From: Sulfuricella sp035530375
GTDB taxonomy: Bacteria; Pseudomonadota; Gammaproteobacteria; Burkholderiales; Sulfuricellaceae
Reading direction: 5' to 3'
NCBI GenBank assembly: GCA_035530375.1
Contig: DATKUY010000010.1
Span: 1-36,075 of the forward strand
Length of the DNA stretch: 36,075 nucleotides
A program made the position numbers and the translations under genes. Of this stretch, positions 7,631 through 16,367 are shown piece by piece. Numbering within the stretch: position 1 is the first letter of the stretch; each line of letters starts with the position of its first letter. The notes under the pieces were generated by a model. It did not search any database. It saw nothing but the letters and a program-made list of their open reading frames with translations, and was not told the origin of the DNA.

Positions 7631-8665
7631 CTATTGTGCAGTATTGTTAATCTTGTTTCTAGTTGGCGTTTTCTGGTAACGCGTCACTGCTTGATTATGT
7701 TCCTGCAGGCTGCGTGAAAATTGGTGGGAACCATCCCCCTTGCTTACAAAATATAGCGCAGAAGTCGCACTGGGGTGAAGCGCTGCCTGTATTGACGCCC
7801 ATCCCGGCATGGCGATCGGGGTGGGCGGCAGTCCAGCACGTGTGTAAGTATTATAGGCATTATCGGCAATTAAATCGCGCTTGTGCAAATTGCCATCGAA
7901 TGTTTCTCCCAGGCCGTAAATCACGGTCGGGTCCGTTTGCAATCTCATGCCGATACGCAAACGATTGATGAATACTCCGGCAATCATCGGGCGTTCGCTG
8001 GCTCGCCCGGTTTCCTTTTCGACGATGGAAGCCATGATCAAAGCTTCATAAGGCGTGAAATAGGGCAGACCAGGGCTGCGTCCACGCCAGGCTTCGTCCA
8101 GTCGATGCGCCATAATTTGGTGCGCGCGCTTGAGCAGGGACAAATCACTCATCCCGTTACTGAAATAGTAGGTATCAGGGAAAAAGAGCCCTTCTGCATT
8201 ATCTTCCCGTATACCCAGGCGATTCAGCAAATCCTTGTCGCTAAGGTCGATGCTGTCGTGTCTGATGGCCGGATGCTCGTTGAGAACTTTGCGTATCTGC
8301 CTGAAATTCCACCCCTCGATGAATATGATTCCACTCTGGCTAACATCACCCCTGGTGATTTTCAGAACCAGCTGGAACGGTGTAATTTCTTTATCCAGTT
8401 GGTAATTACCGGCTTTAATGTCCCCTTCCTTACCGAAGACTTTTGCCAGCGCAATAAAGCTCCAAGGCTCCGACAGCAGCCCTTCAGCGCGGAACTGTTT
8501 GGCGATGGCGCGCAAGCTGCTACCTTGCTTGAGTGCAAACTCGTAAGGTGATTGAGGCAGACGCAACGGAGTATTGGCAAAGTAGAACATCCACCCAACA
8601 GCCAACACGCTCAACAATATGAGCACAGCCATAACACGTTTCATAACAAGTTTAATGACGGTCAT
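7631..8665 (-). CDS. mltG: endolytic murein transglycosylase MltG
   Basis: A 344-residue inner-membrane enzyme that cuts nascent peptidoglycan glycan strands and is thought to end their synthesis. One membrane segment (VMAVLILLSVLAVGWMFYFA, about 10-29) is followed by a LysM-like domain (LKQGSSLRAIAKQFRAEGLL) and the YceG catalytic domain. The catalytic glutamate lies in MASIVEKETG, and the signatures RLRIGMRLQTDPTVIYG and YNTYTRAGLPPTPIAMPG are present. The first ATG (8665) overlaps pabC by 14 bases; MKRVMAV a few codons on is an alternative start. The pabC-mltG-tmk-holB order is conserved in proteobacteria. Confidence 0.95.
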   Translation of the reverse strand: MTVIKLVMKRVMAVLILLSVLAVGWMFYFANTPLRLPQSPYEFALKQGSSLRAIAKQFRAEGLLSEPWSFIALAKVFGKEGDIKAGNYQLDKEITPFQLVLKITRGDVSQSGIIFIEGWNFRQIRKVLNEHPAIRHDSIDLSDKDLLNRLGIREDNAEGLFFPDTYYFSNGMSDLSLLKRAHQIMAHRLDEAWRGRSPGLPYFTPYEALIMASIVEKETGRASERPMIAGVFINRLRIGMRLQTDPTVIYGLGETFDGNLHKRDLIADNAYNTYTRAGLPPTPIAMPGWASIQAALHPSATSALYFVSKGDGSHQFSRSLQEHNQAVTRYQKTPTRNKINNTAQ

Positions 8666-9464
8666 CTTCCAACAAACTCCTCAAGCGCACTGCCAGCCCA
8701 CCAGTGAGCCATCTTTTTTCAGCCAGTTCCCTGACTTGCCAGACCCCAATTATGCTGTTGCAAAGCACGATCTCATCCGCATCGTAAATTCGGGTCAATG
8801 CCAGATTTTCAACCTTGACTGTCATGCCGAGCCCGCCGGCCATTTCCATGATACGTGCACGCTGTACGCCAGATACGCCACAACCGCCAAGATCAGGCGT
8901 GTATAAAGTGCTTCCCTGTAAAAGGAACAGATTGCTCATCGTTCCCTCAATGACATTTCCATCCGTGTCGAGCATTAATCCTTCGACAATTCCCGGATCA
9001 CTCCATTCCCGCCGCGCCAGAACATTTTCCAGGCGATTGAGGTGCTTGATCCCGGCCAGACTGGGTTGTATGGCAAGTCGTGTCGCGCATAGATGCAACC
9101 GCACCCCATCCGAATAATGGCTGGGTGGATGCTGTGGAATCGGGCTCGTTATCAGAATTCTAGTCGGCGCCATGCCTTCCTGAACGACGTAGCCACGCGG
9201 TCCCTCCCCCCGTGTAACCATCACTTTCAGCACGCAGTCGGGATTTTTTTTGATTACTTCCGACATTTCCTCAGTCAGAATAGCTTCCGGCGGGCAAGCG
9301 ATTCCGAGTGCCGCGCAATCCCCGTGCAGCTTGTCATAATGGCGCTGCCAGCACAATGAGCGGCCTGCTTTCACAAGCATGGTGCGAAATACGCCATCGC
9401 CGTACAGCAAGCCCCGGTCGAAAACCCGGATATGTTCGGTCGGCTGACCATTAATTAGCACCAT
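8652..9464 (-). CDS. pabC: aminodeoxychorismate lyase
   Basis: A 270-residue fold-type IV PLP enzyme that turns 4-amino-4-deoxychorismate into p-aminobenzoate and pyruvate for folate synthesis. It starts MVLINGQPTEHIRVFDRGLLYGDGVFRTM, the family N-terminus. The PLP lysine is in AGIKHLNRLENVLARREW, and the cofactor-phosphate region is NVIEGTMSNLFLL. D-amino-acid and branched-chain aminotransferases share this fold, but the adjacent pabB and mltG make PabC the best call. Its ATG shares one base with the pabB stop (TGATG), so the two are translationally coupled. Confidence 0.94.
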   Translation of the reverse strand: MVLINGQPTEHIRVFDRGLLYGDGVFRTMLVKAGRSLCWQRHYDKLHGDCAALGIACPPEAILTEEMSEVIKKNPDCVLKVMVTRGEGPRGYVVQEGMAPTRILITSPIPQHPPSHYSDGVRLHLCATRLAIQPSLAGIKHLNRLENVLARREWSDPGIVEGLMLDTDGNVIEGTMSNLFLLQGSTLYTPDLGGCGVSGVQRARIMEMAGGLGMTVKVENLALTRIYDADEIVLCNSIIGVWQVRELAEKRWLTGGLAVRLRSLLEDDRH

Positions 9465-10789
9465 CAGCCTGCTCCCAGCGATCTGAGCAGCCCTTTTGCC
9501 TTGGCGCGAGTTTCGGCAAGTTCGCGCAAGGGGGCGGAGTCGGCTACGATTCCCGCTCCGGCCTTGAAAGTCAGCATGTCTCTATCGAGCATGAAGCTGC
9601 GGATCAGGATATTGAAATCCATACTGCCATCAAGATTAAGATATCCCATGCTGCCGGTATAGGCGCAACGCGGGGTGGCTTCGAGTTCGCTGATGATTTG
9701 CATGGTGCGTACTTTGGGGCAACCCGTAATGGTACCCCCCGGAAACAGGGCATGCATCACTTCGGATGGCGTGGTGTTTTCACGCAGATGGCCACGCACA
9801 CTGGATTCGATATGGTGAACGTGCGCATAGCTGCTCACTGCCATCAGTTCGCTGACTTCGACACTGCCGGGTATACACACCCGCCCTAGGTCGTTGCGCT
9901 CCAGATCGACCAGCATGATGTGCTCGGCACGCTCCTTCGGGCTGGCGATCATTTGCTGGCGCAACCGCCGATCCTCTTCGGGCAATGCAGCGCGCGGATG
10001 CGTGCCAGCTATCGGGCGGGTTTCGATCATGCCATCGCGCACTTTCACCAATCTTTCCGGGGAGGAACTGATGATCTGCATGCCCCCAAAATCAGCGATG
10101 CCGGCGAACGGCGCCGGATTGCTTTCGCGCAAGCGTGCATAAATGTCGGCAGCGCTGCTTCCTGATTCGACTTTCACCCGCCACTGGCGCGCAAGATTTA
10201 CCTGAAACACATCCCCATTCCGGATATAGTGTTTGACCCTTTCCACGCCCTGGAGAAAAATCTGCTCGTTTTCTTCTTCAAGCGCTTCAACTTTCACCGC
10301 AGCGCCCGAGTATTCGTCAGTATTGTCCAAATCTGTTCGCAGGATTTCCAGAAGATCCGAAGAGGATTCCTCGGCAAAAATGAATGTTCGCCCTTCCGTA
10401 TGGTCGACCATGATTGCAGCAGGTATACGCACCAGTGCAGCCAGCGGGAATCCGCCTGTTTGCGTTTGCGGCTTGACCGCGACCGAGGGTTCCATCTGGT
10501 GCAGTAATTCATAACCGAGATAAACAAACCAGCCGCCATGAAAAGGAAGAGTTAATTCCTCCGGGCTTGGTGGATGCCTGTTTTTAGCCCATTCCTGCTC
10601 CAGCGCAGAAAAAAATGTTTTTTCTCGTCTGCCGGGGTCGAAAGGAAAGAGTTGCTGCCGGCTTGGGAAAGCGAAAAGAATATCCCAACCGGAGCATCCC
10701 AGGGTTTGCAGCAGGAACGGGTAGCGCTGCGGATTGGCCGCATGAAGGCCAAGCAGGTCGGGCGTGCCGGGAAGCTGGATGACAGGCAC
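9464..10789 (-). CDS. pabB: aminodeoxychorismate synthase component I
   Basis: A 441-residue chorismate-binding enzyme that, with a PabA glutaminase (not in the window), makes aminodeoxychorismate. The family motifs seen are FQVNLARQW, SSSPERLVKVRDG, ETRPIAGTHPRA, LVDLERNDLGRVC and FPGGTITGCPKVRTM. The motif reads PIAGT, as in anthranilate synthase, not the PIKGT of Escherichia coli PabB whose lysine bonds to chorismate. Coupling to pabC still argues for PabB over TrpE. It lies 60 bases after fabF in the same direction. The start MPVIQLPG is reasonable but has not been tested against relatives. Confidence 0.92.
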   Translation of the reverse strand: MPVIQLPGTPDLLGLHAANPQRYPFLLQTLGCSGWDILFAFPSRQQLFPFDPGRREKTFFSALEQEWAKNRHPPSPEELTLPFHGGWFVYLGYELLHQMEPSVAVKPQTQTGGFPLAALVRIPAAIMVDHTEGRTFIFAEESSSDLLEILRTDLDNTDEYSGAAVKVEALEEENEQIFLQGVERVKHYIRNGDVFQVNLARQWRVKVESGSSAADIYARLRESNPAPFAGIADFGGMQIISSSPERLVKVRDGMIETRPIAGTHPRAALPEEDRRLRQQMIASPKERAEHIMLVDLERNDLGRVCIPGSVEVSELMAVSSYAHVHHIESSVRGHLRENTTPSEVMHALFPGGTITGCPKVRTMQIISELEATPRCAYTGSMGYLNLDGSMDFNILIRSFMLDRDMLTFKAGAGIVADSAPLRELAETRAKAKGLLRSLGAG

Positions 10790-10849
10790 AGACTACCTCA
10801 ATGACGAGGAAAAACACAAAGGGGCAGCCGCTTCATCACGGCCGGGGTT

Positions 10850-12088
10850 TCAGACTTTGCGGAACACCAGGGTACCGTTGGTGCCGCCGAACCCGAAGGA
10901 ATTTGACAAGGCGACGTCGATTTTCATCTTTCTAGCCTCATTCGGTACATAGTCCAGATCGCACTCGGGATCCTGCTCGAAAATATTGATGGTCGGCGGA
11001 GAAACCTGATGATACATGCCCAGCGCCGAAAACACGGCTTCAACACCACCGGCTGCACCAAGCAGGTGGCCGGTCATGGATTTTGTCGAGTTGACCGCAA
11101 TTTTTCTGGCATGGTCGCCGAAGCATAGCTTGACTGCCTTGGTTTCGGCCAAGTCACCTAGTGGAGTGGAAGTGCCATGGGCATTGATGAAATCGACCTG
11201 GTCATGTGCGATGCCGGCGTTGCGCAGTGCATTGGTCATACAACGGGCAGCGCCACTGCCGTCCTCGCAGGGAGCCGTCATGTGATTGGCGTCGGCGCTC
11301 ATGCCAAAGCCGGGCAGCTCGGCATATATTCTGGCGCCACGAGCCTTGGCGTGCTCATATTCCTCAAGCACCAGAACTCCTGCACCTTCACCCAGTACAA
11401 AACCGTCCCGTCCGGTATCCCATGGCCGGCTTGCCGTTTCGGGGTCATCATTGCGCGTGCTCAAGGCGCGAGCTGACGCAAAACCACCAATCGCCAGTGG
11501 CGTAACGGTGGATTCTGCGCCGCCTGCAATCATGATGTCGGCGTCGCCATATTCGATCAAGCGTGCCGAATCGCCGATGCAGTGCGTCGCCGTACTGCAG
11601 GCCGTGACCATCGCCAGATTCGGACCCTTGAGTCCGTACATGATGGAAAGGTTGCCCGAAATCATGTTGATGATCGTGCCCGGAATGAAAAAAGGCGAAA
11701 TTTTGCGCGGGCCACCTTCCAGATAGGTGTTATGGGTATCCTCGATCATCGGCAGGCCGCCGATGCCGGAGCCGATGTTGACGCCGATGTGCTCAGCGTT
11801 TTCCGGGGTAACTACAAGGCCGGAGTCCTTGATGGCCTGTATCCCTGCTGCCAGGCCGTAATGGATAAAAACATCCATACGACGAGCTTCTTTGGCGGAA
11901 ATATACTGGGTGACATCGAACTCCTTGACCTCGCCAGCAATCTGGGAGGCAATGGCTGAAGCATCGAATCGGGTGATCCGGGTTATCCCGGATTTTCCTG
12001 CAAGGATGTTCGACCACGCCTGCTCAACGGTATTGCCGACAGGTGAGATAATACCCAGGCCGGTGATAACAACTCTGCGTTTAGACAA
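10850..12088 (-). CDS. fabF: beta-ketoacyl-ACP synthase II
   Basis: A 412-residue condensing enzyme that elongates acyl-ACP with malonyl-ACP in type II fatty acid synthesis. The Cys-His-His triad is visible: C164 in MVTACSTATH, the first histidine in INAHGTSTPLGD and the second in KSMTGHLLGAAGG. The length matches FabF. It follows acpP by 36 bases, the usual acpP-fabF arrangement, and leads into pabB. The C-terminal SNSFGFGGTNGTLVF signature is complete. Confidence 0.97.
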   Translation of the reverse strand: MSKRRVVITGLGIISPVGNTVEQAWSNILAGKSGITRITRFDASAIASQIAGEVKEFDVTQYISAKEARRMDVFIHYGLAAGIQAIKDSGLVVTPENAEHIGVNIGSGIGGLPMIEDTHNTYLEGGPRKISPFFIPGTIINMISGNLSIMYGLKGPNLAMVTACSTATHCIGDSARLIEYGDADIMIAGGAESTVTPLAIGGFASARALSTRNDDPETASRPWDTGRDGFVLGEGAGVLVLEEYEHAKARGARIYAELPGFGMSADANHMTAPCEDGSGAARCMTNALRNAGIAHDQVDFINAHGTSTPLGDLAETKAVKLCFGDHARKIAVNSTKSMTGHLLGAAGGVEAVFSALGMYHQVSPPTINIFEQDPECDLDYVPNEARKMKIDVALSNSFGFGGTNGTLVFRKV

Positions 12089-12124
12089 GGCGACTCCGGT
12101 TACGAGTGGTTACAGATTGGTAGA

Positions 12125-12361
12125 TTAGCTCAGGTGGCCGTTGACGTAATCAATAGCCTGTTTGACGGTGGTGATTTTTTCCGCTTCTTCGTCGGGGATT
12201 TCGCAGTTGAATTCTTCTTCAAGCGCCATAACCAGTTCGACGGTATCGAGGGAATCAGCGCCCAAGTCGTCGACGAAGGAGGATTCTATTTTTACTTCTG
12301 CTTCGTTTACGCCCAGTTGTTCGGCAACGATTTTTTTGACGCGTTGTTCGATGTTTTCCAT
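12125..12361 (-). CDS. acpP: acyl carrier protein
   Basis: A 78-residue, strongly acidic protein with the phosphopantetheine attachment serine S37 in the motif LGADSLDTVELVMALEEEF. It carries the growing acyl chain between the Fab enzymes encoded on both sides. The start MENIEQRVKKIVAEQLGV is the family N-terminus, with a purine-rich GAGAGG sequence upstream. A hairpin and a promoter-like pair lie in the 91-base gap after fabG, which fits the common finding that acpP is expressed more strongly than its neighbours. Confidence 0.98.
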   Translation of the reverse strand: MENIEQRVKKIVAEQLGVNEAEVKIESSFVDDLGADSLDTVELVMALEEEFNCEIPDEEAEKITTVKQAIDYVNGHLS

Positions 12362-12403
12362 CTAAGTACCCTCTCTGTAAACCGCTATGAAAAAAGCTGA
12401 CGC

Positions 12404-12432
12404 ATTTTACCAAAAATTGCTTACTTCACCAA
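12404..12432 (-). promoter_or_regulatory. possible internal promoter for acpP
   Basis: On the minus strand TTGGTG (12427-12432) and TAAAAT (12404-12409) are separated by exactly 17 bases. They lie 43 bases before the acpP ATG and overlap the hairpin at 12423-12442. Confidence 0.45.
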
Positions 12433-12442
12433 ACAGTGAAGT
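12412..12442 (-). terminator. hairpin between fabG and acpP, possible partial terminator
   Basis: On the minus strand a 7-bp stem (12423-12429 with 12436-12442, ACTTCAC/GTGAAGT, 6-base loop) is followed after six bases by five T (12412-12416). This may partly stop fabG transcripts; acpP can be re-started from the promoter that overlaps it. Confidence 0.4.
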
Positions 12443-12452
12443 TCGCTTCTGT

Positions 12453-13193
12453 TTAAGTCATGTACATGCCGCCGTTGACATGCAATGTCGTGCCGGAAAT
12501 ATACCCCGCCTGGGTTGAGGCGAGGAATGCGACCGAAGCAGCGACGTCCTCGACCGAGCCGAGGCGTCCCAGCGGGATGTGACCGAGCAATACCTTGCGC
12601 TGCTCCTCGCTCAGGGCGCGGGTCATGTCTGTGTCGATAAAGCCAGGGGCGACGCAGTTTACCGTAATATTGCGGCTGCCGACTTCGCGTGCCAACGATT
12701 TACTGAAGCCGATAATGCCTGCCTTGGCAGCGGCATAGTTGGTCTGGCCTGCATTCCCCATAACGCCGACTACTGAGGCAATGTTGATGATGCGGCCGTT
12801 GCGCGCCTTCATCATCGCGCGCAGAACAGCCTGGCTCAGGCGGAATACGGACTTCAGGTTGGTATCCATGATGTCGTCCCATTCTTCTTCTTTCATCCGC
12901 ATCAGCAGATTGTCGCGCGTGATGCCGGCATTATTGACCAGAATTGAGATTTCACCGAATTGTGTACGAATGGTTTGCAGTGTTTGCTCAATCTGTGCCA
13001 CATCGTTTACGTTCAGCGCCAATCCCCTGCCCTTGATTCCTGCCTGGCTCAGATAGCTGCTGATATTGTCCGCGCCGGACTGGCCGGTCGCCGTGCCGAC
13101 AACGGTTGCCCTCTGCCTGCCGAGTTCCAATGCGACCGCTTGGCCAATTCCACGACTGGCACCCGTTACTAAAGCTATCTGGCCATCCAGCAT
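12453..13193 (-). CDS. fabG: 3-oxoacyl-ACP reductase
   Basis: A 246-residue short-chain dehydrogenase that reduces 3-ketoacyl-ACP with NADPH. The cofactor motif is GASRGIG (near residue 11), the catalytic tetrad region is NNAGITRDNLLMRMKEEEW, IINIASVVGVMGNAGQTNYAAAKAG with the Y-x-x-x-K pair, and it ends ISGTTLHVNGGMYMT like typical FabG. It sits between fabD (15-base gap) and acpP. The SDR family is broad, but this location and sequence make FabG near certain. Confidence 0.97.
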   Translation of the reverse strand: MLDGQIALVTGASRGIGQAVALELGRQRATVVGTATGQSGADNISSYLSQAGIKGRGLALNVNDVAQIEQTLQTIRTQFGEISILVNNAGITRDNLLMRMKEEEWDDIMDTNLKSVFRLSQAVLRAMMKARNGRIINIASVVGVMGNAGQTNYAAAKAGIIGFSKSLAREVGSRNITVNCVAPGFIDTDMTRALSEEQRKVLLGHIPLGRLGSVEDVAASVAFLASTQAGYISGTTLHVNGGMYMT

Positions 13194-13208
13194 CTATCGT
13201 TCCCCCAG

Positions 13209-14138
13209 TTATTTCAACGAATCCATTGCCAGGCGTAACGCCGCTTCATCGGCCAGCGCAAATGCCTGCATGTTGCCATCGATGCGTTTGTTCAACCCGG
13301 CCAGCACTTTTCCTGGCCCGCATTCTGCGAGCATGGCAATGCCTTGGCTGGCAAAACTCCTGACCGTTTCCACCCATCTCACCGGACTATAAAGCTGACG
13401 GGCCAACGCGTCCTTGATCGCGGCTTCATCGCTGTAACTTTTCACATCGGCGTTGTGCAACACCGGAATTTGTGGTGCCTTGATTGAAATGGTTTGCAGG
13501 CGTTGCGTCAGAGCGTCCGCCGCCGGCCGCATCAGGGCACAGTGGGATGGCACGCTGACTGGCAATGATAGCGCACGTTTCGCCCCCTTCTCCTTGGCCA
13601 GAGCCATGCCACGTTCCACTGCCGCTTTGTTACCTGCAATCACCACTTGGCCGGGCGAGTTAAAATTAACCGCTTCCAGCACTTCGCCTTGGGCCGCTTC
13701 GGCACAAACGGCGACCACTACATCGTCATCGAGCCCGAGGATGGCCGCCATGCCGCCCACCCCCTCGGCCACAGCTTCCTGCATTGCATGTGCACGAAAC
13801 CGTACCAGCGGCAACGCATCCGCAAAGGACAGCGCCCCGGAAGCAACCAGTGCGGTGTATTCGCCCAGGCTGTGGCCGGCCAGCATCGCCGGTTTGCTGC
13901 CCTGCAACGCATTCCAGGCGCGGAAAACCGCAACCCCGGCAGTCAACATTAGCGGCTGGGTGTTGACGGTGAGATTAAGTTCCTCGGCGTTGCCGCTGGT
14001 GACCATCTCCCACAAGTTCTGATTGAGAATATCTCCAGCCTCTTCAAAGGTTTCCCGCACGGCGGATAGGCCATCGAAACCACTCATCATGCCGACCGAC
14101 TGCGAGCCCTGTCCCGGAAATACGAATGCAAATCCCAT
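13209..14138 (-). CDS. fabD: malonyl-CoA:ACP transacylase
   Basis: A 309-residue enzyme that moves malonyl from CoA to ACP, supplying FabH and FabF. The nucleophile S90 is in AGHSLGEYTALVASG, the oxyanion motif FPGQGSQSVGM is at the N-terminus, and the catalytic histidine is in VPSHCALM. It starts MGFAFVFPGQ and lies 14 bases after fabH and 15 before fabG within the leftward operon. Confidence 0.97.
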   Translation of the reverse strand: MGFAFVFPGQGSQSVGMMSGFDGLSAVRETFEEAGDILNQNLWEMVTSGNAEELNLTVNTQPLMLTAGVAVFRAWNALQGSKPAMLAGHSLGEYTALVASGALSFADALPLVRFRAHAMQEAVAEGVGGMAAILGLDDDVVVAVCAEAAQGEVLEAVNFNSPGQVVIAGNKAAVERGMALAKEKGAKRALSLPVSVPSHCALMRPAADALTQRLQTISIKAPQIPVLHNADVKSYSDEAAIKDALARQLYSPVRWVETVRSFASQGIAMLAECGPGKVLAGLNKRIDGNMQAFALADEAALRLAMDSLK

Positions 14139-14152
14139 GACTTCTTACCTTT

Positions 14153-15112
14153 TTACCATTTAAGTAACGCCGAGCCCCAAGTAAATCCGCCGCCTACGCC
14201 TTCCATCAGGATGGTGTCGCCGGGTTTGATCCGCCCATCCCGAACTGCCACATCCAAGGCCAGAGGAATGGAGGCGGCCGAAGTGTTGCCGTGCTTATCC
14301 ACCGTAACCACAACGTTGTCCATGCTCATCCCCAGTTTTTTGGCTGTCGCCTGGATAATACGGATATTGGCCTGATGCGGCACCAGCCAGGTGATGTCCG
14401 ACTTCTGCATGTCATTGGCAGCGAGCGTTTCCTCCACGATCGAATCCAGCACACTGACGGCGAACTTGAACACGCCGGCGCCATCCATTTCTATAAATGG
14501 CTTGCCCTGAATTTTCCCACCGTCCAGGCAGGCTGGCGCAGACAGTAGGTGGCCATAGCTGCCGTCAGCATGAAGGTGGGTGGAAATGATACCCGTGGAC
14601 TCACTGGCCGTTAAAACAACCGCTCCTGCGCCGTCGCCGAACAGGACACAGGTGTTGCGGTCGGTCCAGTCCATAATCCGGGAGAAGGTTTCTGCCCCCA
14701 CGACCAGGGCGCACTTGCTCTGCCCGCCACGAATGAACTGGTCGGCGGTCGCCAACGCGTACACAAAACCACTGCAAACCGCCTGAATGTCAAAGGCCGG
14801 GCCACCGCTTTTGATGCCGAGTTTTTCCTGAAGAATACAGGCGGTGCTGGGGAATATTAAATCCGGGGTGGTAGTGGCAACGAGGATCAGATCAATGCTC
14901 TGAGGATCGATACCGGCCATTTCGATGGCTCGCTTTGCCGCTTCGAAAGCCTGGTCGCTGGTTGTTTCATTCTCTGCGACGATGTGGCGTTCGCGGATGC
15001 CGGTGCGGGAAAATATCCACTCATCTGAGGTTTCGACCATCTGCGCCAAATCATGGTTGGTCAGGATTTTTTCCGGCAAATAGCCGCCCGTACCGATAAT
15101 GCGTGAATACAT
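14153..15112 (-). CDS. fabH: beta-ketoacyl-ACP synthase III
   Basis: A 319-residue condensing enzyme that starts fatty acid synthesis by joining acetyl-CoA (or another short acyl-CoA) to malonyl-ACP. The Cys-His-Asn triad is present: C113 in DIQAVCSGFVYAL, histidine in LVPHQANIRII and asparagine in DKHGNTSAASIPLAL. It ends GGGFTWGSALLKW, the family C-terminus. It begins two bases after the plsX stop, so translation is likely coupled. Confidence 0.97.
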   Translation of the reverse strand: MYSRIIGTGGYLPEKILTNHDLAQMVETSDEWIFSRTGIRERHIVAENETTSDQAFEAAKRAIEMAGIDPQSIDLILVATTTPDLIFPSTACILQEKLGIKSGGPAFDIQAVCSGFVYALATADQFIRGGQSKCALVVGAETFSRIMDWTDRNTCVLFGDGAGAVVLTASESTGIISTHLHADGSYGHLLSAPACLDGGKIQGKPFIEMDGAGVFKFAVSVLDSIVEETLAANDMQKSDITWLVPHQANIRIIQATAKKLGMSMDNVVVTVDKHGNTSAASIPLALDVAVRDGRIKPGDTILMEGVGGGFTWGSALLKW

Positions 15113-15114
15113 TT

Positions 15115-16131
15115 TTAGACCTTCACTTCGTTTAGCAGGGTCATTTGATCGTTGATCCGGCGCAATACACCGTTACGCACTTCTTCAACGGCGCGCTCGA
15201 TGGCAAATTGAAAGGCAAAGCTGTCTGCCGAGCCATGGCTCTTCACCACGACGCCCCGCAGTCCAAGAAGGCTCGCGCCATTATAGCGACGATGATCGAG
15301 ACGTTTCTTGAAGGCGTTGAGCACTGGATAGGCTATCAGGGCGGCCAACCTGGTCAGAAGGTTGCGCTTGAATTCCTGGCGCAAAAACGTCGCCAGCATC
15401 TGCACCAGACCTTCCGATGACTTTAGCGCGACATTGCCGACAAAACCATCGCACACCACTACGTCGACGGTGCCTTTGTAGATGTCGTTGCCTTCTACAT
15501 TGCCATGGAAATTCAAATGGCTCTGGCGCAACAATTCGGCAGTTTGTTTCACCACCTCGTTGCCCTTGATGTCTTCCTCGCCGATATTGAGCAAGCCGAC
15601 TGTAGGATTTTCCTTGTGTTCCACTGCAGAAACCAGCATCGCCCCCATGATTCCGAATTGAAGCAAGTGATTGGCAGTGCAATCCACATTGGCGCCGAGG
15701 TCAAGGACATGGGTGTGGCCGTTCAATGTTGGAATCATCCCGGCAATCGCAGGTCGTTCGATCCCCGGCAGCATTTTCAGGACAAAACGGGAGATCGCCA
15801 TTAACGCGCCGGTGTTGCCGGCACTGATGCAGGCATTGGCCTCGCCTGTTTTTACCAGGTTGATGGCAACGCGCATGGAGGAGTCTTTTTTGTTGCGCAA
15901 GGCCAGCGCGGGAGGGTCGTCCATGGTAACCACCTCGCTGGCATGATGAATGCGCAAACGAGGGGAGACGGAAGCCTTGAGCGATTGAAGTTCAGCCTCA
16001 ATCACTTCGGTCAGGCCAACCAGTACGATATTGACTTTGGCGTCCCGGTTCAGATAACCCAGAGCGGCAGGGACAGTGACGTGCGGGCCATGATCCCCGC
16101 CCATGGCGTCGATTGCAACAGTAATATCCAT
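15115..16131 (-). CDS. plsX: phosphate acyltransferase PlsX
   Basis: A 338-residue enzyme that forms acyl-phosphate from acyl-ACP, the first step of phospholipid synthesis by the PlsX/PlsY route. The family N-terminus ITVAIDAMGGDHGPHVTVPAAL is present, with SAGNTGALMA in the middle and VVCDGFVGNVALKSSEG towards the end. It lies between rpmF (46-base gap) and fabH, the conserved yceD-rpmF-plsX-fabH order linking ribosome and membrane synthesis. Confidence 0.97.
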   Translation of the reverse strand: MDITVAIDAMGGDHGPHVTVPAALGYLNRDAKVNIVLVGLTEVIEAELQSLKASVSPRLRIHHASEVVTMDDPPALALRNKKDSSMRVAINLVKTGEANACISAGNTGALMAISRFVLKMLPGIERPAIAGMIPTLNGHTHVLDLGANVDCTANHLLQFGIMGAMLVSAVEHKENPTVGLLNIGEEDIKGNEVVKQTAELLRQSHLNFHGNVEGNDIYKGTVDVVVCDGFVGNVALKSSEGLVQMLATFLRQEFKRNLLTRLAALIAYPVLNAFKKRLDHRRYNGASLLGLRGVVVKSHGSADSFAFQFAIERAVEEVRNGVLRRINDQMTLLNEVKV

Positions 16132-16177
16132 GTATGCCCGAAGCTAACCGCCTTTGCCGGACGCCAGGTAACGCAGG

Positions 16178-16357
16178 TTATTCGCCCTTGGCACCTGCAA
16201 CCTTTTTGCCGCGATAGTAACCGCTGGGGCTGACGTGGTGGCGCAGATGAACTTCACCGGTGGTCGGTTCAACGGCCAGCGGCGGGTTAGTCAGAAAGTC
16301 ATGCGCGCGACGCATTCCACGCTTGGAAGGGGATTTTTTGTTCTGTTGTACAGCCAT
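16178..16357 (-). CDS. rpmF: 50S ribosomal protein L32
   Basis: A 59-residue protein read from the minus strand, from ATG at 16355-16357 to TAA at 16178-16180. It starts MAVQQNKKSPSKRGMRRAHD and contains HLRHHVSPSGYYRGKKV, both diagnostic of L32. It has no cysteine, so it is the zinc-free form, as in E. coli. A strong Shine-Dalgarno (AGGAG on the minus strand, about 16366-16370) precedes the start. It lies 10 bases after yceD, as is usual. Confidence 0.97.
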   Translation of the reverse strand: MAVQQNKKSPSKRGMRRAHDFLTNPPLAVEPTTGEVHLRHHVSPSGYYRGKKVAGAKGE

Positions 16358-16367
16358 GATATAACTC

